64,000 nt of DNA from Oceanicaulis alexandrii DSM 11625 (GTDB taxonomy: Bacteria > Pseudomonadota > Alphaproteobacteria > Caulobacterales > Maricaulaceae), in assembly GCF_000420265.1 (NCBI RefSeq), contig NZ_ATUP01000001.1, forward strand, positions 434,001 through 498,000, read 5' to 3'. Numbering within the stretch: the first letter of the stretch is position 1; every line of letters starts with the position of its first letter. Under the pieces are notes generated by a model, which did not search any database, had not been told where the DNA came from, and saw only the letters and a list, made by a program, of their open reading frames with translations. The position numbers and the translations under genes are program-made. Below, piece by piece: positions 1 through 8,226 of the stretch.

Positions 1-1545
1 CTCACGTCCCAGCCGCAAGCGGGCGCCGGCTTTCTGGTCCCAGAACTCGCCCAGACGCAGATCGCCAATTCTCAAGGGCGTTTCCTCGCCTTCATAGAAC
101 AGGCTCGGCTCATAAAAATACCGCCCCGCCTCTCCGAAGGGCTGCTGGAGCACCGCTTCCAGACCGTTCGTGGTGCCCAGCTCCACAGACAGACTGAAAT
201 CCCCGCCGCGATGAGAAAACGGCCGACGCGAATACCGCGCCAGCACCGAGAAGGTGGAATCCCCTGCAAAGGTGTTGGACAGACGCACGCCGCCCTGAAG
301 CTGGCTGCGCCCGATATCGCGCTCATCCACCATCAGCACCAGACCGCTCTCATCGTGGGCCAGATCCGCTTCACCCAGCGCGCCAAACGCCGTCAGCGCG
401 TTCAGCCGTCGCGGCAACAGATCCTCATCCCCTTGCAGCGCGCGCTCCAGATTGGCGCGAGCGCTGAGCACCCCGTCATCAATTGTGGTGTTGTTGATCA
501 CCCGGATGTCGGCCTCCGCATACTGGGACACATGCGGACGCGGCATCGCCTGTCGCCTCGACGGCGCGGCGATCTGCGCAATCTCGCGCAGCGCGTCCAG
601 ATGGTCCTGTGCTGCGCGTGCGCCATTGGAGACGCCATGGGCGGCCTGATCAAACGCCGTGGTCGACAAGCCCTCCAGAGACGGGGTGATCAGGACATCA
701 CGCTCTTTCAACCGGGCCACGTCCGCTTGTCGGTTGCGCCAGACCGTCACCCGGATCAATTGCTGCAGGGTCTCGGACATGGACGGCGCCTCGCCGGGCG
801 TAGGCGGTTCGACGCTGGTGTCGATGGCGATAATGATGTCCGCGCCCATCTGGCGCGCCTGACGCACCGGTAATTGCGCGGCCATGCCGCCATCCACATA
901 CAAGACGCCGTCAATCTCGCGGGGGCGAAACGCGCCCGGCACCGCCATGCTGGCCAGCATGGATTGCACCAGATCGCCGGATGACAAGGCGACCGCATCG
1001 CCGGAGGAGAAATCCGTGACAACCGCACGATAGGGCGTGCTGAGCGCGTCAAAGTCCGCGTCCAGAGGCACATGAAAGGTCAGGCTGCGAAAATGCTGGC
1101 GCAGGCCGCGCATGGAGCGCATGCCGCCTGGCAACCTCGCCCCGTTTTCTCCCAAGCCGACCAAGGCGCCGGTCAGATATTCGGATGCGCGCTCGGACTG
1201 CAAATAGGACTGGTCTTCGCGCGGGGGGCGGCCGCTGAACACCTCCGGCCAGTCAGTATAGACAAAGATGTCTTCCAGCTCTTCGGCGGAATAGCCGGCG
1301 GCGTACAAACCGCCCACCACCGCGCCCATGGACGTACCGACAACGCAATGGACGGGAACCCCCATCTCCTCGATGACTTTCAACGCCCCGATTTGAGTGC
1401 TGGCGAGCGCCCCGCCCCCGCTCAACACAAGCGCTACATCGGGGCCGTCCGCATCTGAGTGATCACAAGCTCGGGCGGCAGGCATTGCGGTGAACGCGAG
1501 CGTCAGCGCGGTGATCGCCGCGCTCAAAACTGCGGTGGTGTTCAT
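1..1545 (-). CDS. Patatin-like phospholipase, outer-membrane type (partial, C-terminus off window)
   Basis: The frame is open from an ATG at 1545 to the window edge (515 codons, no stop), so the protein is C-terminally truncated here. A hydrophobic N-terminus ending near AxA looks like a Sec signal. Patatin hallmarks follow: glycine-rich GGGAL oxyanion loop near residue 36, nucleophile elbow GTSMG near residue 65, and a DGG motif carrying the catalytic Asp near residue 215. Downstream of about residue 300 the sequence (RVINNTT, then alternating polar/aromatic strands) resembles a POTRA plus Omp85-like barrel, as in the PlpD class of patatins. This suggests the lipase domain is tethered to or exported through its own barrel. 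The barrel assignment is inference because the end is missing. An RssA-like patatin without a barrel would be shorter. Confidence 0.85.
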   Translation of the reverse strand, partial: MNTTAVLSAAITALTLAFTAMPAARACDHSDADGPDVALVLSGGGALASTQIGALKVIEEMGVPVHCVVGTSMGAVVGGLYAAGYSAEELEDIFVYTDWPEVFSGRPPREDQSYLQSERASEYLTGALVGLGENGARLPGGMRSMRGLRQHFRSLTFHVPLDADFDALSTPYRAVVTDFSSGDAVALSSGDLVQSMLASMAVPGAFRPREIDGVLYVDGGMAAQLPVRQARQMGADIIIAIDTSVEPPTPGEAPSMSETLQQLIRVTVWRNRQADVARLKERDVLITPSLEGLSTTAFDQAAHGVSNGARAAQDHLDALREIAQIAAPSRRQAMPRPHVSQYAEADIRVINNTTIDDGVLSARANLERALQGDEDLLPRRLNALTAFGALGEADLAHDESGLVLMVDERDIGRSQLQGGVRLSNTFAGDSTFSVLARYSRRPFSHRGGDFSLSVELGTTNGLEAVLQQPFGEAGRYFYEPSLFYEGEETPLRIGDLRLGEFWDQKAGARLRLGRE

Positions 1546-1639
1546 ACTGTGCGTCCCCGATCCAGCCTGCGTCCCGACAGGCAGAGGGGTTCTTATGCAT
1601 GATTTCGGCGAAAACACGGCCTGCCGAAAAAGCCGCACA

Positions 1640-3472
1640 TCACGCCAGCTCGCCGGCTTCTGCCTGACGGCGCCACATGGCGGCGTAACGGCCGTCCGCC
1701 TCTAGCAGAGCGGCGTGATCGCCCTGTTCGGTCACATGCCCGTCTTCCAGAACAATGATCTGGTCAGCCTTGGCGATGGTGGACAGACGGTGCGCCACCG
1801 CAATCGTCGTGCGCCCGCGCGCCGCCTCGGCCAAAGCGGCCTGAACCTCGCTCTCGGTTTCTGAATCCAGCGCCGAAGTAGCCTCGTCCAGAATAAGGAT
1901 GGGCGGGTTTCGCAAGATCGCGCGGGCGACGCCGACGCGCTGTTTTTCTCCGCCCGAGAGCTTCAGCCCGCGCTCGCCCACCCGCGTCTCCAGCCCTTTG
2001 GGCAAAGACAGGACGAAGTCTTTCAGACGCGCGCGCTCAACCGCATCCCACAGCGCGTCTTCATCCGCCTGCGGGTCGCCATACAGAATGTTCTCGCGCA
2101 GGGTGTCGTTAAACAGGACCACGTCCTGCGGCACCAATCCCAGCGCATTGCGCAGGCTGGACTGGCTGAGACCGGCGATATCCTGACCATCAATCAGAAC
2201 CCGGCCTTCATCCGGGTCATAGAAGCGGAACAGAAGACGCAAGAGCGTGGACTTGCCCGCACCCGATGGCCCGGCGAGCCCGATAAAGCTGCCCGGCGCA
2301 ATCTCAAAGCTGACATCAGATACAGACCGGTCGCGTCCGTCATGAGCAAAGCTGACATGGTCAAAGCGCACGCCGCCGCCCTTCAGCGCCAGTTTCGCCG
2401 CGCCCGGCTTGTCCGCCACTTCGGGCTTGAGCCGCAGGGTCTGGAACAGGCGTTCAAGATCCACGCTCGCCTGTTTGATCTCGCGATACGCCCAGCCCAG
2501 AATGTTCAGCGGCTGATAGACGTTCATCAGCATCAGGGTCAAAGCCGCCACATCGCCGGGTTCCAGCTCGCCATTGAGCGCCATCCAGCCGCCGGTCAGC
2601 GCCACGGCGAGCAAGCCGCCATTCATGATCGCGGCCTGCGCCGCATTCAGGCCGGCGAGGCTTTGCTGGGATTTTGACGCGGCATCGGCATAGCGTTTCT
2701 TGGCGTCGTCATAGCGGTCCGCCTCGCGCTGTTCAGCGGCGAAGGCCTTCACGGTTTCAAAGTTTGTGAGCGTGTCCACGGCGCGGGCGTTCACCTCGGT
2801 GTCCGCCTCGTTCATCTGGCGGCGCAGCTTGACCCGCCATTCCGTCATCAGCCCGGTGGTCACCGCATAGGCGATCACGGCGATGACGATGATCACCGAG
2901 AAGATCCAGCCATACAGCACCGCCGCCACAATGGCGGCGAGCAGCAGTTCGGCCAGCGCGGGCAGGATGTTGAAGACCAGAAAGCGCAACAGGAAATCCA
3001 CGGCGTTGGCGCCGCGATCAATGATGCGGTTCATGGCGCCGGTGCGCTTGGTCTGGTGAAAGCTCAAGGACAGCGTCTGCACATGCGCAAACCCCTGCAC
3101 CGCAGTCAGGCGCTGCGCGTCCTGGCTGACTGGCGCAAAGATCGCGTCGCGTAATTGCGGGGTTCCGCTGGCCGCGAAGCGCAACAGGCCATAGGCGACG
3201 AACATCACGGCCGCCGCGCCGAACAATCCCGTCGCCAGCGCGCCGTCCGCGGCGCCGCGGGTCAACACGTTCACGCCTTCACCGAACGCAATGGGAGACG
3301 CGACCGCGAATCCCTTGGCGATCAGCGTGATCAGAAAGGCGAATGCCATGCGCGGGCGCCAGCGCCGCATGTCGTCGGACGCCAGAATGGTGAGAAGTCG
3401 GGAAATCGCCTCGCCCAGACGGCCTTCGGGTACGGGGCCTTCTGTGGGATTGGCAGGGTCATGATGATGCAT
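1640..3472 (-). CDS. ABC exporter, fused permease-ATPase, Atm1/HMT1 (heavy-metal/glutathione) type
   Basis: A 610-residue half-transporter. Residues about 40-345 form a six-helix ABC membrane domain and residues about 365-605 the ATPase. Walker A GPSGAGKST is at about 401-409, signature LSGGE at about 505-509, Walker B ILILDE at about 525-530, and the H-loop AHRLS follows. Family members (Atm1, NaAtm1, HMT1) export glutathione-linked sulfur or metal conjugates and work as homodimers in the inner membrane. The N-terminus is histidine-rich (MHHHD), which could bind metal. The start at 3472 gives the usual length. The gene stands alone between the patatin and LysM genes. The substrate cannot be read from sequence. 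Confidence 0.9.
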   Translation of the reverse strand: MHHHDPANPTEGPVPEGRLGEAISRLLTILASDDMRRWRPRMAFAFLITLIAKGFAVASPIAFGEGVNVLTRGAADGALATGLFGAAAVMFVAYGLLRFAASGTPQLRDAIFAPVSQDAQRLTAVQGFAHVQTLSLSFHQTKRTGAMNRIIDRGANAVDFLLRFLVFNILPALAELLLAAIVAAVLYGWIFSVIIVIAVIAYAVTTGLMTEWRVKLRRQMNEADTEVNARAVDTLTNFETVKAFAAEQREADRYDDAKKRYADAASKSQQSLAGLNAAQAAIMNGGLLAVALTGGWMALNGELEPGDVAALTLMLMNVYQPLNILGWAYREIKQASVDLERLFQTLRLKPEVADKPGAAKLALKGGGVRFDHVSFAHDGRDRSVSDVSFEIAPGSFIGLAGPSGAGKSTLLRLLFRFYDPDEGRVLIDGQDIAGLSQSSLRNALGLVPQDVVLFNDTLRENILYGDPQADEDALWDAVERARLKDFVLSLPKGLETRVGERGLKLSGGEKQRVGVARAILRNPPILILDEATSALDSETESEVQAALAEAARGRTTIAVAHRLSTIAKADQIIVLEDGHVTEQGDHAALLEADGRYAAMWRRQAEAGELA

Positions 3473-3526
3473 GACGCCCTATTTAGGGCGAAGCCCGTCC
3501 CGGCGCCATGCCGGAGCGGCGCCGAA

Positions 3527-4534
3527 TTATTCGGGTCCGTTCCCGCTGCCGGCCTCTGTCTCGTCTTCAGGCGCCGAGAACACCTGGCCTGGATAGATCA
3601 GATTGGGATCACGGATCTGGTCGCGATTGGCTTCATAGATGACCGTGTATTGCAGCCCCTCGCCGTAAAGCCGTCTTGCGATCCGCCACAGCGAGTTGCC
3701 CGGCTGAACGATCACCCGGCCCGCTTGCTGGGCGGCGCGCGCCGCTTCAGGCGCAGCGCGTTCAAACGGCAGCACGATCACGGCTGTGACCCGACCGTCT
3801 TCATCCAGCTGATCCACCTGCAGATCATAGACGCCTGGCTCGAAAGCGGTTCCGGCGCGGATCACCCAGCGACCAGCGTCATCAGTGGTGACACGGCCCA
3901 CTTCCTCGCCATCAGCCAGCACCCGTACATCCGTGCCCGGCACTGCACGGCCAGAGAAAATCACGGCGCCGCTGTCATCATAATCCACGGTCGAGAGCGA
4001 AAGCGGCCCCACGGACACGCCGTCAAACGGCCCCTGCAAGACGCGGCTGGCTTCACCGGGGCGGCCCAGAACCACCAGCGGGGTTTCGTCCCGGCCTTCA
4101 GGCACAGACACGACCACCACCTGGTCAGAGCGAATTTCCTGACCCGCCGGCGTTTCCATCACAAGCGAGAGCTCAACAGAGCCTGCGGGCAGAGGACGAT
4201 CGACGATCATCACCCATTCACCGGCGCTGTCGATTTCAACGCGGGAGATTTCTTCCTCACCCACCATCAGCACGACGCTGGCGCCGGGGGCGCCGCGCCC
4301 CGCGACCACGGCGGTGCCGCGTGGATCCACGCGCACGATGTCAAAGGTCGGCGGAATGAGCGCAGCCGATTCCTGACTGGATTGCGCCAGCGCTTCTTCC
4401 TGTTCGGAGACAGTCGGCGTTTCTGGCGCACTGATGGCGCCGGGACCGGGACGCATCACGATGAAGACCGCCGCCGCCGCAACCGCAACGATCAGCAGAG
4501 CTGTAGCAATCAGAAAGGACCGCGTTGCGGCCAT
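3527..4534 (-). CDS. Membrane-anchored LysM domain protein
   Basis: 335 residues. One N-terminal transmembrane segment (about 7-28) is followed by an acidic linker, then two Ig-like beta modules whose cores share a G-x-P-G-x-V-x-V pattern (about 75-125 and 190-245), and a C-terminal LysM domain (about 275-325; NSLWRIARRLYG and DPNLIYPGQVF). LysM binds N-acetylglucosamine-containing glycans, so a periplasmic peptidoglycan-associated role is expected. This architecture is common in alphaproteobacteria, often annotated only as LysM peptidoglycan-binding protein. No enzymatic domain is visible. The gene runs opposite to the LOG gene at 4674, leaving a shared promoter region of about 140 bp. Confidence 0.85.
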   Translation of the reverse strand: MAATRSFLIATALLIVAVAAAAVFIVMRPGPGAISAPETPTVSEQEEALAQSSQESAALIPPTFDIVRVDPRGTAVVAGRGAPGASVVLMVGEEEISRVEIDSAGEWVMIVDRPLPAGSVELSLVMETPAGQEIRSDQVVVVSVPEGRDETPLVVLGRPGEASRVLQGPFDGVSVGPLSLSTVDYDDSGAVIFSGRAVPGTDVRVLADGEEVGRVTTDDAGRWVIRAGTAFEPGVYDLQVDQLDEDGRVTAVIVLPFERAAPEAARAAQQAGRVIVQPGNSLWRIARRLYGEGLQYTVIYEANRDQIRDPNLIYPGQVFSAPEDETEAGSGNGPE

Positions 4535-4673
4535 GTGCCTACTCCTCGCGTTCTGACGTCAGAGACTGTTATGCAAGCCTCGCGCCGGATGCGCCATGTT
4601 GGTAATGCTGGACGTCTCGTCTGAACGTTTCAATCCGCGTTTACAGACAATATGGATTCTATGTGAGGCGAAA

Positions 4674-5246
4674 ATGCGGAGCATCTGCGTATTTTGCGGG
4701 TCGAGCGACGGTGCGGATCCGCACTTTGCAGACCTGGCTGAAGCGACCGGACGCGCAGTTGCGCGCGCGGGACTGCGTCTGGTTTATGGCGGCGCCGAAG
4801 CCGGTCTGATGGGCCGTCTGGCGCGGGCCGCAATGGCGGAAGGCGGCGAGGTCCTGGGCGTCATCCCTGAATTTCTGATCCCGACGGAAGGCTTGCAAGA
4901 GGGCGTGGAGCCTCGCATCACGGCCACCCTCGCCGCGCGCAAGGCCATCATGGTCGAAGAGGCGGACGCCTTCCTGGTGCTGCCCGGCGGCGCGGGCACG
5001 CTCGAAGAAATCTTCGACATGATCATGCTGCGTCAACTAGGTCGACACGACAAACCCGCCGCCTTTCTGGACGCGGAATTCTGGGGGCCTTTGGAAACCT
5101 TGCTCCTGCGCGTGGTCGACGCCGGCTTCGCTCAAGATGATGTGATCAAGACGATCAGCTTTCACCCCACGCCCGAGGCTGCGATTGAGCGTCTGCGCGA
5201 TTTGTGTGCGCGTGAAGACGCGAAGACCGCACCTCAAACGCTCTGA
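4674..5246 (+). CDS. LOG-family (TIGR00730) nucleotide 5'-monophosphate phosphoribohydrolase
   Basis: 190 residues from ATG 4674; a longer upstream reading exists but family members begin with the M-R-S-I-C-V-F-C-G-S-S segment seen here, and a GAGGCG ribosome-binding site precedes it. The diagnostic PGGAGTLEE motif lies at about residues 104-112, and the Rossmann GG..GLMG loop at about 39-47. LOG proteins cleave the N-glycosidic bond of nucleoside monophosphates, classically cytokinin riboside phosphates. In bacteria the physiological substrate is often unknown. The stop lies one base from the end of the convergent csgH-like gene. Confidence 0.9.
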   Translation: MRSICVFCGSSDGADPHFADLAEATGRAVARAGLRLVYGGAEAGLMGRLARAAMAEGGEVLGVIPEFLIPTEGLQEGVEPRITATLAARKAIMVEEADAFLVLPGGAGTLEEIFDMIMLRQLGRHDKPAAFLDAEFWGPLETLLLRVVDAGFAQDDVIKTISFHPTPEAAIERLRDLCAREDAKTAPQTL

Positions 5247-5247
5247 C

Positions 5248-5688
5248 TCACGCGCCCTCCCAGTCGGTCGCGCACAGGATTCGCCCTTCATCGTTTGTCA
5301 CGGTCAGGGCGCCGAAGTGCGGACCGGAGCCGCCGCTCATGACAGTCTGGCCCGGCTGAAGATCATCGAGAGAGACGCGTCCTGCCGGGGATGCGTCAAG
5401 CTCGATACGGGCCAGAGTTTCAGACCCGCCCTGCCCGGCGGCCAGAGCGCCAGATTGCTCCATTGAGAGGCCGGGACCGCCCAAGCGCAAACGCCAGTGA
5501 CCGCTCAGCCCTGACGCGGCCTCGGCGACAAGTGTGCGTCCGTCCGGGGACTGCAGCTCGGTCAGGGCGCACAGCGCCGCCGGCTGAGTAACCAGATCGG
5601 CGTCTGAATGTTGCGATTGCGCCTGCGCACAGGCGGCCGCAAGACCGGTGCAGGCGGCCAGACCTGACAGGAAAGCTCGTATACGCAT
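5248..5688 (-). CDS. csgH: CsgH-like curli assembly/chaperone protein
   Basis: 146 residues with a signal peptide (cleavage near AQAQS, about residue 25) and a small beta-rich domain. The segment HWRLRLGG...MEQSG, an acidic RIELD strand and the DLQPGQTV turn look like the CsgH beta-sandwich of alphaproteobacteria, a periplasmic protein that keeps curli subunits from aggregating. The gene sits directly downstream of a curlin-repeat gene on the same strand, which supports the call. A strong AAGGAG site precedes the ATG at 5688. Two cysteines (about 40 and 140) could form a disulfide. The family assignment is from pattern and context, not a computed match. Confidence 0.65.
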   Translation of the reverse strand: MRIRAFLSGLAACTGLAAACAQAQSQHSDADLVTQPAALCALTELQSPDGRTLVAEAASGLSGHWRLRLGGPGLSMEQSGALAAGQGGSETLARIELDASPAGRVSLDDLQPGQTVMSGGSGPHFGALTVTNDEGRILCATDWEGA

Positions 5689-5765
5689 GACTGTAATCTC
5701 CTTGTGTCTGGGATAAGCGGTCGGCGACTGACGCCGACCGCCCTGTGAGCCCGGTGCATGCCGAC

Positions 5766-6275
5766 CTAGAAGCCGCCCTGGATGACAAGGGTCACATTGC
5801 CCGAACCGGTTTGATGGATGTCGGTGAACTGGCCGCGGCCGATCTGGATCACGCCGAGCGCATTGTTGGAGCCCTCCTGATGGGTGATCGCCTGATGGTC
5901 TGACCCGATCTGGGCGACGCCCACCACATTGCCGATGCCCGATTGCGAACTGAACGCCTCGTTGAACCGGCCTTCCTGCCCCATCACGATGCGATTGCGG
6001 CGTCCTTGCTGGTTGAGGCCCGCCTCATTGCCTGCGCCATATTGGGACACTTGCGCGCCATTGCGCGCGCCCTCTTGCAGGGTCGAGATGAACTGGCGCA
6101 CGCCGCGCTGCTCCAGATTCACCCGGTTGCGATAGCCGTTCACACGGGCCGCCAGCTCATTGGCATGGCCGGACTGGGTGATCTCGATGGAGTTGCGCGA
6201 TTGCGCTTCAGCGCTCGGCACGAAGGTGAGGCAGGCCAGGCTGAGACCGGCGGCCAGAAGGGTGCGAGTAATCAT
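5766..6275 (-). CDS. Curli-type amyloid subunit (curlin repeats)
   Basis: 169 residues from ATG 6275; an upstream in-frame start at 6329 is less likely because GGAG lies 7 bases before 6275 and the signal peptide (MITRTLLAAG..., cleavage near AEAQS) begins there. The mature part is six complete 22-residue curlin repeats plus a 12-residue remnant. Each repeat contains Asn at position 3, Gln at 9, Gly at 11, and usually Gln or Asn near 20, the spacing of CsgA/CsgB repeats. Such proteins are secreted through CsgG and polymerise as extracellular amyloid in biofilm. CsgG, CsgE and CsgF are not in this window. The C-terminal half-repeat could act as a strand-capping or nucleating end. Confidence 0.85.
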   Translation of the reverse strand: MITRTLLAAGLSLACLTFVPSAEAQSRNSIEITQSGHANELAARVNGYRNRVNLEQRGVRQFISTLQEGARNGAQVSQYGAGNEAGLNQQGRRNRIVMGQEGRFNEAFSSQSGIGNVVGVAQIGSDHQAITHQEGSNNALGVIQIGRGQFTDIHQTGSGNVTLVIQGGF

Positions 6276-6365
6276 GTGCAGTCTCCAGTGTGCATCCACG
6301 GACATCATCGTCCGCGTCGACAACAACACTGGCGCATCTCGTATGAACCGATGCGGAAAAGCGTA

Positions 6366-6390
6366 TTCAGCTTCAATTGATTAAGCTGAA
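6366..6390. promoter_or_regulatory. 8-bp perfect inverted repeat upstream of the curlin gene
   Basis: TTCAGCTT (6366-6373) and AAGCTGAA (6383-6390) form a perfect inverted repeat with a 9-bp AT-rich centre, about 90 bp upstream of the curlin ATG. The size and position fit an operator for a dimeric regulator or an upstream activator site. No T-tract follows, so a terminator is less likely. The binding protein is unknown. Confidence 0.4.
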
Positions 6391-6440
6391 CACACTTTTC
6401 ATCACCAAGGCGGTTTCATGGCGCGGTCTGAAAGTTTGAC

Positions 6441-6525
6441 GCCGAGCCTGCAAGGTTCGCAAGGCCAAAGGCCGTCCGCAGCGTCAGCGAGGACCGACTG
6501 AGCGAAGGAGAACAAAAAAGGTGCG
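6441..6525 (+). repeat. Diverged single copy of a dispersed ~83-bp intergenic repeat
   Basis: This segment shares its layout with the three-copy array at 33715-33963: GAGCC...GGTTCGCAAGG, a short palindromic loop (GGCCAAAGGCC), CCGCAGCG..AGCGAGGA, CGACTGAGCG, and the ending GAAGGAGAACA followed by an A-run and GGTGCG. Two unlinked locations in one window show it is a dispersed family. It lies immediately downstream of the XRE gene. Confidence 0.75.
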
Positions 6526-6528
6526 CCC

Positions 6529-6732
6529 TCAATCCGGTTCGCCATGAGGGTCGAAGACCTCTTCAATCCGGGCGTCGAAGGCTTCGGCGATCTTGAAGGC
6601 TAGCGACAGGGACGGGTCGTGCTTGGACGTCTCCACCGCATTGATCGCCTGGCGCGACACGCCGACCCGGTCCCCCAGCTCGGCTTGCGACCAACGCCGT
6701 TCCGCGCGCAGCACTCGGATCCGGTTCTTCAC
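6529..6732 (-). CDS. Small XRE-family helix-turn-helix regulator
   Basis: 67 residues, nearly all one Cro/CI-type HTH. R-A-E-R-R-W-S-Q-A-E-L-G gives helix 1-2, VGVSRQAINAVE gives the recognition helix, and the end is IEEVFD. This is the short YozG-like class typically encoded next to a small membrane protein. Its start overlaps the stop of the upstream membrane protein gene by 4 bp, so the two are translationally coupled. The pair plus the hydrolase at 7124 form an apparent three-gene operon, and the regulator may repress it through the repeats near 8041-8102. Confidence 0.85.
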   Translation of the reverse strand: MKNRIRVLRAERRWSQAELGDRVGVSRQAINAVETSKHDPSLSLAFKIAEAFDARIEEVFDPHGEPD

Positions 6733-7121
6733 TGGTAGCGCCTCTTCACAAAGATCTGGGCGAAGCCGCTGACCCCGATAAAGGCGGGCAGATACCAGAC
6801 TTCGAGAATGCCCGGCCAGTCCGTCACGCCACGCAACATGCCGTAGGTGAAGCTGGCCACCGCTACCAGAATCGCGCCGATCAGAGCGGATTCCAACACG
6901 ATGCGGGCCTGCACTTCGTCCATGGCGCGCACGAAGGCCATGATGGTTCCGATGCAGGCGATCACCGGCAGGACAGGCAACAGGCTGAGGATGATGCGAA
7001 CCGGCTGAGCCAGGTCGAACTGATTATCCGTCCAGACGGCGCCGAACAGCAGAACCGTATAGAGGGTGAAAATCACCAGCATCCGTCGCATATAGGTCTT
7101 GGCGGCTGGGGTCACGGCCAT
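6729..7121 (-). CDS. Four-helix membrane protein partnered with an XRE regulator
   Basis: 130 residues with four predicted transmembrane helices (about 15-32, 43-63, 76-95, 104-122) and short polar ends. The N-terminal pattern (TPAAKTYMRRMLVIF) is typical of small unassigned membrane proteins co-encoded with YozG-like HTH proteins. The function is unknown. Coupling to the downstream regulator (ATGA overlap) suggests a shared task such as regulating or sensing a membrane condition. Confidence 0.75.
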   Translation of the reverse strand: MAVTPAAKTYMRRMLVIFTLYTVLLFGAVWTDNQFDLAQPVRIILSLLPVLPVIACIGTIMAFVRAMDEVQARIVLESALIGAILVAVASFTYGMLRGVTDWPGILEVWYLPAFIGVSGFAQIFVKRRYQ

Positions 7122-7123
7122 GA

Positions 7124-8035
7124 TTACTCTCCTTCAACCACACGGGCGATTTCGTCTGCGAAGCGCTCTGGCTGGTCCAGCATGATAAAGTGACGCGAGT
7201 CGGCGACGCCGCGCGCCTCAAGATCGACCCGACCTTCATACTGGCTGACGAACATCTGGCGAATGACGCTCGGCGCCATCTCAGGAAATTCGGCGTAGAG
7301 CAAGGTCACCGGCGCCTGGACCACCTCAAGACGCGGAGCAAAGTCCGTCTCCATGATCTCCGCCGTTGCGGCGGCGACAGCCCGCTGATCGGCTTGCTCG
7401 ATCCAGGCCATGACCTGGGACTGGCCTTGCTCGGTCATCGACTGAACCCGCAGCCCCTGAGCCATCATGCCCAGATAGGCGTCGCGCGGCATGGCGCTCA
7501 TCTGCTGGCGGATTGCGGCGGCCTGGGGCGCCATCATCTCCGGCGTCACGCCCGGCTGCATGAGGCCCGCAAAAAAGGGCGCTGAATCCACAACGATCAC
7601 GTCAGAGATCCGGTCCGGCGCCTGCCCGGCGACCAGAAGCGCCACTTGCGCGCCCATGGAATGGCCGACCAGCACCACGTCTTCCAAAGACTGCGCCACG
7701 AGATACTCAGCAATCGCCTGACTGGCCGGCCCCACGAAAGGCTCGAGCTCCGCAGGCGGTTCGACCCCGCCAAAACCGGCCAGAGTCACAAGGTGATTGT
7801 CCCAGTCAGACCGGGCGAAGGGCTCGAAGACTTCAGACGGAGACGCCAGCCCGGGGACGTAGACAACCGTCTGACCGTTCGCGTCCCCGGCCTGCGAGAC
7901 GATGATACGATCCGAACGCCAGGGCTCGGCGCCCTCAGCGCGAAAAACTCCAAAGGCCTGAAGCGACAGGAAGATTGAGAAAACGCCCAGAACGAAGGCG
8001 GCGAAGCGGTAGGCAGTGACAGGTTTCATGTTCAC
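7124..8035 (-). CDS. Alpha/beta hydrolase, exported or membrane-anchored
   Basis: 303 residues. An N-terminal hydrophobic segment (about 8-28) could be a signal peptide or anchor. The alpha/beta hydrolase core has the nucleophile elbow GHSMG near residue 123, a hydrophobic strand then acid segment (VVDSAPF), and the catalytic His in DSRHFIMLDQPERF near residue 282. The oxyanion strand VYVPGLASP matches esterase/haloperoxidase-type members. Substrate is unknown. It is the first gene of an operon with the membrane protein and XRE regulator (2-bp gap). Confidence 0.85.
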   Translation of the reverse strand: MNMKPVTAYRFAAFVLGVFSIFLSLQAFGVFRAEGAEPWRSDRIIVSQAGDANGQTVVYVPGLASPSEVFEPFARSDWDNHLVTLAGFGGVEPPAELEPFVGPASQAIAEYLVAQSLEDVVLVGHSMGAQVALLVAGQAPDRISDVIVVDSAPFFAGLMQPGVTPEMMAPQAAAIRQQMSAMPRDAYLGMMAQGLRVQSMTEQGQSQVMAWIEQADQRAVAAATAEIMETDFAPRLEVVQAPVTLLYAEFPEMAPSVIRQMFVSQYEGRVDLEARGVADSRHFIMLDQPERFADEIARVVEGE

Positions 8036-8040
8036 ACCAT

Positions 8041-8102
8041 CAGGTTAAATTGACTTTGAGTCATGCTTACCTGACACACTCTCCACATGTCAATATAACC
8101 TG
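8041..8102. promoter_or_regulatory. Cluster of CAGGT/ACCTG repeats in the hydrolase-XRE operon promoter
   Basis: CAGGTTAAATTGAC (8041-8054) is the near-perfect inverted partner of GTCAATATAACCTG (8089-8102; 13 of 14 positions). Between and beyond them are further ACCTGACA-like units (8069-8077 and the CCTACCTGTC near 8114). On the minus strand TTGACA is present as a plausible -35. The repeated half-sites just upstream of the operon fit autoregulation by its XRE protein. This is inference. Confidence 0.5.
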
Positions 8103-8168
8103 ACACTTTTTCATGCCTACCTGTCTAAATGTCGTGTTCACACGCACACATCGCTCACCTTCAGGCGT

Positions 8169-8202
8169 AAAAAAGCCCTCCCGGGGCTCGCCGGAAGGGC
8201 TT
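8169..8202 (-). terminator. Rho-independent terminator of queF
   Basis: On the minus strand, AAGCCCTTCCGG and CCGGGAGGGCTT form a 12-bp stem with one G-T pair and a 6-nt loop, followed by a run of six T. It lies 25 bp past the queF stop. Confidence 0.85.
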
Positions 8203-8226
8203 AAAGTTCAATATGTTAATGTTTCT

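Noticed and set aside
211-873. 220-residue plus-strand open frame
   Set aside because: It is antisense to the patatin gene, whose frame is open to the window edge and carries GGG, GTSMG and DGG motifs; the plus frame has shadow-type Arg/Ala/His-rich composition.
3155-4624. 489-residue plus-strand open frame
   Set aside because: It overlaps the ABC exporter and LysM genes on the opposite strand and is rich in His/Arg/Gly with no domain; a high-GC shadow.
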